Shown one piece after another: positions 1 to 4,508 of a DNA stretch of 5,137 nt. Made by a program: the position numbers and the translations under genes. The stretch is taken from the NCBI GenBank assembly GCA_030699625.1, contig JAUYLU010000058.1:1-5137 (forward strand). The letters are read 5' to 3'. Position 1 is the stretch's first letter. Each line of letters starts with the position of its first letter. Origin of the DNA: a bacterium (GTDB lineage: Bacteria; Patescibacteriota; Minisyncoccia; Phycocordibacterales; VMEP01). Below the pieces are notes generated by a model, which saw nothing but the letters and a program-made list of their open reading frames with translations, did not search any database and was not told where the DNA came from.

Positions 1-49
1 CGCGCCGTCGGAGCGACGCCGAAACAAAGTAACCTTTATTTCTAACAGG
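1..49 (+). other. Probable tail of an upstream gene plus short leader
   Basis: Bases 1 to about 22 are GC-rich like the coding regions here, and the composition turns A+T-rich from about base 22 up to the next ATG. Two forward frames could be the end of an upstream gene. One runs from base 3 to a TAA at 30-32 and reads RRRSDAETK. The other runs from base 1 to a TAA at 43-45 and reads RAVGATPKQSNLYF. I favour the first because its stop falls where the composition changes, but there is too little sequence to identify a product. TTTATT at 35-40 lies 9 bases before the ATG at 50 and is a weak (4 of 6) candidate -10 box. No -35 box is visible. Confidence 0.3.
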
Positions 50-985
50 ATGGAAGGAGAAGGAAAAACGATTCAGATCTCTCCCGAAGGCAAGCTCGAA
101 GTGTCGGGCGCGGCGGCGGCGGCTGCGCCTGCCGCCGAGAAGGAGGCGCCACGCGTGGTGCGCACCTTCGAGGCGGACCTCGCCTCGGTGATGAAGGAGA
201 AGAAGGGCTCCGTGGTCACCATCGCCCTCGCCGAGCACCGGAAGCGCGAGACCGCCCTCGAAACGCGCGCCACGGCGCCGAAGCGGAACTTCCTTTTTCT
301 TTTTCTTTCGCTCCTCGCCATCTCGGGCGGGCTCGCCTTCGTCGGCTACGTCTATTTCGCGCGCGACAAGGGCGCGGCAACGGAGGAAATCGCGAAACAA
401 AGCGGCCTCATCGCCGCCGAGACCTTCCTCGAGGTGCCGACGGGGGGCATGTCGCAGGCGAAGCTTATCGCCGCGGTGAATGCCGAGCTCAAGAACCCGG
501 GGCTTCGCCTCGACACCATCGAGGAGCTCTCCTTCACGACGACCGGCGCGGGCGGGAAAGAACGCATCACCACGGAGCGCTTCTTCTCGCTCATGGGAGC
601 CCGCGTGCCGCCGGTGCTCCTCCGCTCGTTCAAGGAAGAGTTCATGGTGGGCGTGCATGCATTCAATGGCAGCAACGCCTTCATCGTCCTCAAGACCGAT
701 TTTTATGAAAACGCTTTCCTCGGGCTCCTCAAGTGGGAGCAGTCGATGGCCGCGGAACTCCTCCCGTTCTTCGGCGTGCGCATCGACGCCTCGAACCGCT
801 ACCTCCTCGACAAGAAATTCGAGGACATCACCGTGAAGAACCGCGACGCGCGGGCGCTCCTCGACCACAACGGCGACGTGGTGCTTTTGTACTCCATCCC
901 GAACCGCGAGACCGTGGTCATCACGAGCGCCGAAGAGACCATGGACGAAGTGGTGCGGCGCCTCTCGGCCTCCCGCGCCAAATGA
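50..985 (+). CDS. Single-pass membrane protein of unknown function
   Basis: I do not recognise a named family for this 311-residue protein. The N-terminal part (residues 1-79) is charged and probably cytoplasmic. It contains an Ala-rich stretch at 20-29, then the segment RTFEADLASVMKEKKGS (38-54). A transmembrane helix spans about 80-103; K78 and R79 before it suggest an N-in orientation. The remaining 200 or so residues (105-311) would lie outside the membrane. They look globular, with mixed strands and helices, an aromatic-rich middle (210-241) and no catalytic motif or cysteine that I can see. It is not a cleaved secretory protein, because the hydrophobic segment is too far from the N-terminus. 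The frame stays open upstream of the ATG, so the start is not proved, but bases 22-49 look non-coding and the next in-frame ATG (residue 48) would lose the RTFEADL segment. There is no good Shine-Dalgarno site. The general plan resembles uncharacterised anchored proteins of Parcubacteria, which is recollection rather than a search result. Confidence 0.85.
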   Translation: MEGEGKTIQISPEGKLEVSGAAAAAAPAAEKEAPRVVRTFEADLASVMKEKKGSVVTIALAEHRKRETALETRATAPKRNFLFLFLSLLAISGGLAFVGYVYFARDKGAATEEIAKQSGLIAAETFLEVPTGGMSQAKLIAAVNAELKNPGLRLDTIEELSFTTTGAGGKERITTERFFSLMGARVPPVLLRSFKEEFMVGVHAFNGSNAFIVLKTDFYENAFLGLLKWEQSMAAELLPFFGVRIDASNRYLLDKKFEDITVKNRDARALLDHNGDVVLLYSIPNRETVVITSAEETMDEVVRRLSASRAK

Positions 986-1092
986 TTCATCGGTTGCCCG
1001 CGGAAACGCGCGTGGTCCCGTGAGAAGGTAGGGAACGTTTTTGGTCATAAAAACAACGGCGAGCACGACGCCTTCGGCTTCGCATAGCTTCG

Positions 1093-1108
1093 AAAGACGT
1101 TTGTCTTT
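1093..1108 (+). repeat. Perfect hairpin next to the DksA-like gene promoter
   Basis: AAAGAC (1093-1098) and GTCTTT (1103-1108) form a perfect 6-bp inverted repeat around a GTTT loop. Its right arm overlaps the first two bases of the TTGACT -35 candidate at 1107-1112. There is no T tract after it, so it is not a typical terminator. The position would suit an operator for a dimeric protein, but a chance repeat is possible. Confidence 0.35.
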
Positions 1109-1133
1109 GACTTCTAACGGGGCGTGGTATGAT
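1107..1133 (+). promoter_or_regulatory. Promoter of the DksA-like/yifB unit, extended -10
   Basis: A -35-like TTGACT (1107-1112) and a -10-like TATGAT (1128-1133) are separated by 15 bases, which is short. The TG at 1125-1126 gives the extended form TGnTATGAT, which can make up for poor spacing. Transcription normally starts about 7 bases after the -10 box, so RNA would begin near 1140, only 2 or 3 bases before the ATG at 1143. That points to a leaderless or nearly leaderless mRNA, in keeping with the absence of a Shine-Dalgarno sequence. Confidence 0.6.
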
Positions 1134-1142
1134 ACCGACATA

Positions 1143-1508
1143 ATGCAAGGAAAACTCGACATCGAGGCGCTCAAGGCGAAGCTCAAGGACGAAGAGCTCC
1201 TGCTCGAGCGCGAGCTCAAGGGACTCGGGAAGCAGGTGCCCGAACGGAAGGGGGACTGGGAGGCGACGCCCTCGGAGCTCAACAACTCGAGCGCCGACAA
1301 GAACGAAGCGGCCGACCGCGTCGAGGACTTCGAGGGGAAGATCGCGACCGAAAGCGAGCTCGAACGCCAGCTCCACGACATCAAGTCCGCCCTCGAGCGC
1401 CTCGAGAACGGCACCTACGGCCTCTGCGAAGTGGACGGGAAGCCCATCGAGCCCGAACGCCTCCTCGCGAACCCCTCCGCCCGCACCTGCATCGCCCACA
1501 AAGGCTAA
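1143..1508 (+). CDS. TraR/DksA-like protein with incomplete zinc-finger cysteines
   Basis: This 121-residue protein has the layout of the TraR/DksA family. A charged helical, coiled-coil N-terminal part (about 5-30 and 55-90) is followed by the typical C-terminal segment: ENGTYGLCEVDGKPI (88-102), then PERLLANPSARTCIAH (104-119). Family members bind the secondary channel of RNA polymerase and alter promoter response, so the likely role is transcriptional control. The usual four metal-binding cysteines are here C95, D98, C116 and H119, so two positions are changed. An Asp/His-containing site or a metal-free fold are both possible. The frame can be extended to a TTG at 1041, but that stretch holds a hairpin and promoter and reads as non-coding, so ATG 1143 is preferred. 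The TAA overlaps the ATG of yifB by one base, implying co-transcription and coupled translation. Family assignment is firm; which subgroup, and what it regulates, is not. Confidence 0.85.
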   Translation: MQGKLDIEALKAKLKDEELLLERELKGLGKQVPERKGDWEATPSELNNSSADKNEAADRVEDFEGKIATESELERQLHDIKSALERLENGTYGLCEVDGKPIEPERLLANPSARTCIAHKG

Positions 1509-3043
1509 TGCCCTCGAAAACATATTCCGCGCAGGTAACGCTCCTCAAAGCGGTGCCTATTTCCGTTGAGACCGACATCGCGAAGGGGCTCTATCAGTTC
1601 GGGATCGTCGGCCTCCCCGACAAGGCGGTCGAGGAAGCGCGCGACCGGGTGAGCGCCGCACTCAAGAACTCCGGCTTCAAATCGCCGAAACAGAAGAATC
1701 AAAAGGTGGTGGTCTCGCTCTCGCCCGCGGATCTGAAGAAGGAGGGCTCGTGCTTCGACCTTCCCATCGCCCTTTCGTACCTTCTCGCTGCGGGCGACCT
1801 TTCGTTCGACCCGGAGAAAAAGCTCTTCGTGGGAGAGCTCACCTTGAGCGGCGCGCTTTTGCCCGTGCGGGGAGCGCTCCCCATCGCCCGGGAAGCGAAA
1901 CGAAGGGGCTACGAGGAGCTCTATGTGCCGAACGAGAACGTCCGCGAGGCGGCGCTCGTCGAAGGCATCCGCGTCCATGGCGTTTCGACACTCGCCGAAC
2001 TCGCCGCCCATTTCAAAAAAGGAGAGGGGCGCATTCCCATTCCGGAAGCGCCGCAAACGCCAATCGAGCCGCCGCCGCCCGACGAGACGATCGATTTCTC
2101 GGACATCAAAGGGCAGGAGTTCGCGAAGCACGGCTTCCTCATCGCCGCGGCGGGCGGCCACAACGTCGGCATGTACGGGCCGCCGGGCACGGGGAAAACC
2201 ATGCTCGCCCGGGCCTTCGCCGGCATCCTTCCGCCGCTCCGCGGCGAGGAGGTGTTCGAGGTGACGAGCATCCATTCGGTGGCGGGCACGCTCGACGGCG
2301 AAATCGCCGTCTTGCCGCCCTTCCGCGCCCCGCACCACACCGCCTCCTACGTTTCGCTCGTCGGCGGCGGCTCGACGCCCCGGCCGGGCGAGATCACTCT
2401 CGCGCACCGCGGCGTCCTCTTTCTCGACGAATTCCCCGAGTTCGACAAGCGGGTGCTCGAGTCCCTGCGCCAGCCGCTCGAGGACGGGCACGTAAGCGTG
2501 TCGCGCGCGAGGGGCACCGCGTCGTTCCCGGCACGCTTCATCCTCGTCGCCGCCATGAACCCGTGCCCATGCGGCTTTTACGGCTCCGACGAGCGCCGCT
2601 GCGCCTGCCGCCCCGTCGATCTCGCGGGCTATCGGCGCAAACTCTCGGGTCCCATCGTCGACCGCATCGATCTTTGGCTCTCCGTCGACCAAATCGAGTA
2701 CGGGAAGCTCGGCGAGAAAACAGGCGCGCGGATGAACCGCGCGTACGCCGAAAAAGTGGAGGGAGCGCGGGCGCGGCAGCGCGAACGTTTCGAAAAAGCG
2801 GGACGCCCTATTTCCAGAAACAGCGAAATGAGCGTGCGCGACATCGAGGGCCTCGTCGAGCTTTCAAAAGAGGTGCGGACGCTCCTCGACGAAGGAGCGC
2901 GCCGGCTCGCGCTCTCGGCGCGGGGCTACCACAAAACGGTGAAACTCGCCCGCACCATCGCCGACCTCGACGGCGCGGAGGCCATCGGAGAGAAACACAT
3001 GCTCGAGGCGCTCCAGTACCGGCCGCGGTTCGAAATACGGTAG
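1508..3043 (+). CDS. yifB: YifB/ComM-type AAA+ ATPase (magnesium chelatase-like)
   Basis: This complete 511-residue protein has the normal family length (about 500-510). Domains in order: a Lon-like N-terminal domain (about 20-165) with EGSCFDLPIALSYLLAAG at 79-96; a short Pro-rich linker (176-191); a magnesium-chelatase-type AAA+ core (about 195-400); and a C-terminal helical domain (about 405-508). The ATPase motifs are intact: Walker A GPPGTGKT (224-231), Walker B VLFLDE (303-308), sensor 1 AAMNPCPCG (348-356), a candidate arginine finger in GPIVDRIDLW (R386), and sensor 2 in LSARGYHKTVKLARTIADLDG, near 469-489. C353, C355, C365 and C367 form the cysteine cluster typical of the family, possibly a metal site. 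In transformable Gammaproteobacteria the homologue ComM is a hexameric branch-migration helicase that aids integration of taken-up DNA. A similar role here is inferred. It is translated from an ATG overlapping the upstream TAA. The nearby AAAGG (1500-1504) is too close to be a good Shine-Dalgarno site. Confidence 0.96.
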   Translation: MPSKTYSAQVTLLKAVPISVETDIAKGLYQFGIVGLPDKAVEEARDRVSAALKNSGFKSPKQKNQKVVVSLSPADLKKEGSCFDLPIALSYLLAAGDLSFDPEKKLFVGELTLSGALLPVRGALPIAREAKRRGYEELYVPNENVREAALVEGIRVHGVSTLAELAAHFKKGEGRIPIPEAPQTPIEPPPPDETIDFSDIKGQEFAKHGFLIAAAGGHNVGMYGPPGTGKTMLARAFAGILPPLRGEEVFEVTSIHSVAGTLDGEIAVLPPFRAPHHTASYVSLVGGGSTPRPGEITLAHRGVLFLDEFPEFDKRVLESLRQPLEDGHVSVSRARGTASFPARFILVAAMNPCPCGFYGSDERRCACRPVDLAGYRRKLSGPIVDRIDLWLSVDQIEYGKLGEKTGARMNRAYAEKVEGARARQRERFEKAGRPISRNSEMSVRDIEGLVELSKEVRTLLDEGARRLALSARGYHKTVKLARTIADLDGAEAIGEKHMLEALQYRPRFEIR

Positions 3044-3047
3044 CAAG

Positions 3048-3111
3048 GAAGTAAGCTAGGAAGGAACTAAAAAACGGGCGTAGCCCGTTTTTCTCATTGC
3101 TTGCTTACTTC
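3048..3111. repeat. Outer inverted repeat around the shared terminator
   Basis: GAAGTAAGC (3048-3056) is an exact reverse complement of GCTTACTTC (3103-3111). The two arms enclose the terminator hairpin at 3070-3092, separated from it by unpaired stretches of 13 and 10 bases. One strand of the spacer is rich in GGAAG-like words (3047-3066), and its right side carries the complementary TTCC words (3121-3133). A long interrupted stem could therefore form in RNA from either strand. Confidence 0.5.
3070..3092. terminator. Symmetric, probably bidirectional Rho-independent terminator
   Basis: CGGGC (3075-3079) pairs with GCCCG (3083-3087) around a GTA loop. The stem continues through AAAAA (3070-3074) opposite TTTTT (3088-3092). 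Read on either strand, a GC-rich stem is followed by a run of U. The hairpin starts 27 bases after the yifB stop and ends 41 bases from the stop of the convergent peptidase gene, so it can end both transcripts. Confidence 0.88.
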
Positions 3112-3132
3112 ATTACTAAATTTCCTTCTTCC

Positions 3133-4137
3133 TTAAAATGGATTCCTCGCCCCGCGGATCTCGAAGTGGAGATGGACGCCCGTCGAGCGGCCGGTGTTTC
3201 CCATGAAGCCGATGGTCTCGCCCTGCGCGACCACCACGCCCGGCTCCACGTTCACCCGCTGAAGGTGCGAATAGAGCGTCTGGGTCCCATTCCTATGGAG
3301 GAGCACCACGTACGTGCCATAGCCGCCGTTCCACCCGCCTTGCCGAGCGATGAGCACTTCGCCCGCCGCCGCGGCGAGGATGGGCGTGCCGAGGGGGCCC
3401 GCGATGTCGATGCCGTTGTAACCGTGGAGCCCCTGCGTTTTGTAGCCGCCGACGAGCGGGCGGATGTAGTAGCCCACGTACGAAGGCGCGCTCGCGCCGC
3501 GCACGGTCACGGCGCGGCCCGTGGCGAGGTTTACCGGCACGCCTTCGCCGTCGGGAATGAGGATGGTCGAGCCCTCCGCGAGTTCCGCGTCGGGGGAGAG
3601 GCCGTTGAAAACGAGCACCTCGCCGAGGTCCGCCTTGTACCGCTCGGCGACCTTCTTCACCGTGTCGCCCTTCTTCACGGTATGCATGATGCCCGAGACG
3701 GGAAGAATGACGAGCTTCTGCCCTTCGGCGATGATGCCGTTCTTGAGGTCGTTCGCCCAGACGATGGTATTCGGCGAGACGCCGAACATCCGGGCGATGC
3801 CGGAGATTGAGTCTCCCTTCCGCACCACGTAGACGCTGATGCGGTCGGAACCCTCGTCGACCACGTCGTACGAGGCGCCCAAGGGCCCGGCGTCGGGCTG
3901 AAGGGCGCTGTCGTCGACGATGGTGATGTCGCCGCCGCCTCGCGGAGCGTTCTCCGAAGAAAGGCTCGCCTTGAGAAGCGAGACTGTCTGGGAATTCAGG
4001 GTTTCCTTTTCCGCCTTCTTGCCGAAAAAGCCGCTGAAAATGGAGAGCACCGAAGCGTCGGAGGCGAGGGGCGGGAAAGCGGACGCCCCGAGCAGAAGCG
4101 CAATAAAAACCGCCCTCATCGGCCCCCGGGCGCGCAT
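3133..4137 (-). CDS. Secreted LysM-LysM-M23 peptidase-like protein
   Basis: This 334-residue protein begins with a signal-like segment. A hydrophobic core lies at about 9-21, and a possible cleavage site follows GASA (17-20). After a variable linker come two LysM domains (about 100-147 and 150-196) that bind peptidoglycan: YVVRKGDSISGIARMFGV at 103-120 and HTVKKGDTVKKVAERY at 152-167. An M23/LytM-type domain (about 222-334) ends the protein, with NGIDIAGPLGTPI (241-253), LYSHL (288-292) and HLHFEIRG (322-329). M23 enzymes are zinc endopeptidases that cut peptide cross-links, so a role in wall remodelling is likely. The usual metal motif HxGxD is odd: D244 is present, but the position four before it is Y240, and the nearest histidine (H238) is two residues early. 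H291, H322 and H324 are present. ATG 4137 and ATG 4119 (residue 7) are both possible starts, and the second would shorten the signal peptide. No clear Shine-Dalgarno site precedes either. It converges with yifB and diverges from the helicase gene. Confidence 0.92.
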   Translation of the reverse strand: MRARGPMRAVFIALLLGASAFPPLASDASVLSIFSGFFGKKAEKETLNSQTVSLLKASLSSENAPRGGGDITIVDDSALQPDAGPLGASYDVVDEGSDRISVYVVRKGDSISGIARMFGVSPNTIVWANDLKNGIIAEGQKLVILPVSGIMHTVKKGDTVKKVAERYKADLGEVLVFNGLSPDAELAEGSTILIPDGEGVPVNLATGRAVTVRGASAPSYVGYYIRPLVGGYKTQGLHGYNGIDIAGPLGTPILAAAAGEVLIARQGGWNGGYGTYVVLLHRNGTQTLYSHLQRVNVEPGVVVAQGETIGFMGNTGRSTGVHLHFEIRGARNPF

Positions 4138-4278
4138 AAGAGGAGAAGTCGTCTGCCTGTGCGTGCGCTCACGCGGACAGGGCAGGCCGTGTGTCAGCGA
4201 TTTCCCATCTTTCGAGGGGTCAATCGCGTCATTTTTACGAGAAAAAATAAGCCTACATCGGTGAACTGCCCCTCTCTC

Positions 4279-4308
4279 ATTACAGAACCGACCGAAAAGG
4301 CCTGTAAT
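4279..4308. repeat. Stem-loop with 7-bp arms
   Basis: ATTACAG (4279-4285) is the exact reverse complement of CTGTAAT (4302-4308), with a 16-base loop. If the peptidase gene is transcribed from the minus-strand promoter candidate near 4419-4447, this element would lie within its long 5' leader. No strong T run follows on either side, so it is not called a terminator. Confidence 0.4.
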
Positions 4309-4363
4309 TCTTTAGAAAAAGCGGCAATTCGCTACGGTACATTCAGAAATCTCTTTCAGAATA

Positions 4364-4379
4364 TGGCCTAACCAGGCCA
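4364..4379. repeat. Short perfect stem-loop TGGCCT-AACC-AGGCCA
   Basis: TGGCCT (4364-4369) and AGGCCA (4374-4379) form a 6-bp stem with an AACC loop. There is no T tract on either side, so it could be a leader-RNA hairpin or a protein-binding site. It sits between the two copies of TACGGTACAT. Confidence 0.4.
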
Positions 4380-4406
4380 CATTACGGTACATCGCATCCG
4401 TCCGGG

Positions 4407-4416
4407 AGGTATACCT
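4407..4416. promoter_or_regulatory. 10-bp palindrome AGGTATACCT, possible operator
   Basis: AGGTATACCT is a perfect palindrome centred between 4411 and 4412. It covers the expected transcription start of the minus-strand promoter candidate at 4419-4447, which is where a repressor dimer would be effective. Nothing in the window identifies a matching regulator, so the role is an inference. Confidence 0.3.
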
Positions 4417-4418
4417 TC

Positions 4419-4447
4419 ATGGTAGCGACCCCCTCCCCCTAAGTCAA
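4419..4447 (-). promoter_or_regulatory. Candidate promoter for the peptidase gene
   Basis: Read on the minus strand, TTGACT (complement of 4442-4447) and TACCAT (complement of 4419-4424) are separated by an ideal 17 bases. The -35 box matches the consensus at 5 of 6 positions and the -10 box at 4 of 6. The start site would fall near 4412, leaving an untranslated leader of about 275 bases before the ATG at 4137. That is unusual beside the very short leaders suggested for two other genes, so a closer promoter that I cannot recognise may be the true one. Confidence 0.3.
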
Positions 4448-4458
4448 TCGGGGTGGGG
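4430..4458. repeat. GC-only hairpin between the divergent promoters
   Basis: CCCC (4430-4433) and CCCC (4435-4438) pair with GGGG (4455-4458) and GGGG (4450-4453), with one T-T mismatch (4434/4454) and an 11-base loop. The nearest T tract on the plus strand begins 18 bases later (4476-4480), too far for a standard terminator. It overlaps the -35 region of the minus-strand promoter candidate. Confidence 0.4.
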
Positions 4459-4493
4459 AGAGCATGGGGATAAGATTTTTGGGAAACCGGGCG

Positions 4494-4502
4494 TGCTATA
4501 TT
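4494..4502 (+). promoter_or_regulatory. Extended -10 promoter of the helicase gene
   Basis: TG (4494-4495), one base, then TATATT (4497-4502) gives TGnTATATT, a strong extended -10 element. No recognisable -35 box lies 15-18 bases upstream, which extended -10 promoters often do not need. Counting about 7 bases from the -10 box puts the RNA start at or next to the A of the ATG at 4509, so the message is probably leaderless. No Shine-Dalgarno sequence is present. Confidence 0.55.
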
Positions 4503-4508
4503 TTGCAG

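Larger units (their letters stand above)
4138..4508. other. Divergent spacer between peptidase and helicase genes
   Basis: This 371-base spacer holds no convincing gene. I see no tRNA T-loop motif, SRP RNA core or RNase P motif. It is richer in A+T than the coding regions, especially at 4225-4370. It does hold several small repeats. TACGGTACAT occurs at 4333-4342 and 4383-4392, exactly 50 bases apart. TTCAGAA occurs at 4342-4348 and 4355-4361. GTCAATCG occurs at 4219-4226 and 4443-4450. There are hairpins at 4279-4308, 4364-4379 and 4430-4458, and a 10-bp palindrome at 4407-4416. Promoters for both flanking genes must lie here or, for the helicase, at its right end. Confidence 0.7.

Noticed and set aside
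110..121. (GCG)4 run in the membrane-protein gene as a phase-variable tract
   Set aside because: A trinucleotide run changes length without shifting frame, and short Ala runs are common in GC-rich genes.
1016..1042. Possible terminator after the membrane-protein gene (TCCC/GGGA followed by TTTTT)
   Set aside because: The stem has only 4 bp with an 11-base loop, and the T run does not directly follow it; too weak to call.
1037..1054. GTTTTT/AAAAAC inverted repeat with a 6-base loop
   Set aside because: The stem is almost all A-T pairs and no U tract follows the second arm, so it is not a convincing terminator.
1041..1142. In-frame N-terminal extension of the DksA-like gene from a TTG at 1041
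   Set aside because: The extra residues do not resemble the family, and the stretch contains a hairpin and a well-formed promoter; ATG 1143 fits both the promoter and the protein family.
2564..2608. Four-cysteine cluster in YifB as a novel insertion
   Set aside because: A cysteine cluster after the NPCPCG motif is typical of the YifB/ComM family, so it is not new.
1505..2692. 395-codon open frame on the minus strand opposite yifB
   Set aside because: It lies opposite a gene with all AAA+ motifs intact, and its Arg/Glu/Ala-rich translation is the usual shadow of GC-rich coding sequence.
1750..3054. 434-codon open frame on the plus strand overlapping yifB
   Set aside because: Its extremely Arg/Pro-rich composition is a frame-shift shadow of yifB; no domain is visible.
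3097..3810. 237-codon open frame opposite the LysM/M23 gene
   Set aside because: The minus-strand gene has a signal peptide, two LysM domains and an M23 domain, while this frame has no recognisable feature.
4159..4371. 70-codon open frame in the divergent spacer, starting with GTG
   Set aside because: Its codon third positions are not G/C-biased like the real genes, AGGAG at 4141-4145 is too far from the start to serve as a ribosome site, and it overlaps several repeats. A small gene cannot be fully excluded.
4429..4480. Terminator reading toward the helicase gene (GC hairpin plus TTTTT)
   Set aside because: The T tract begins 18 bases after the stem, so the standard structure is not met.
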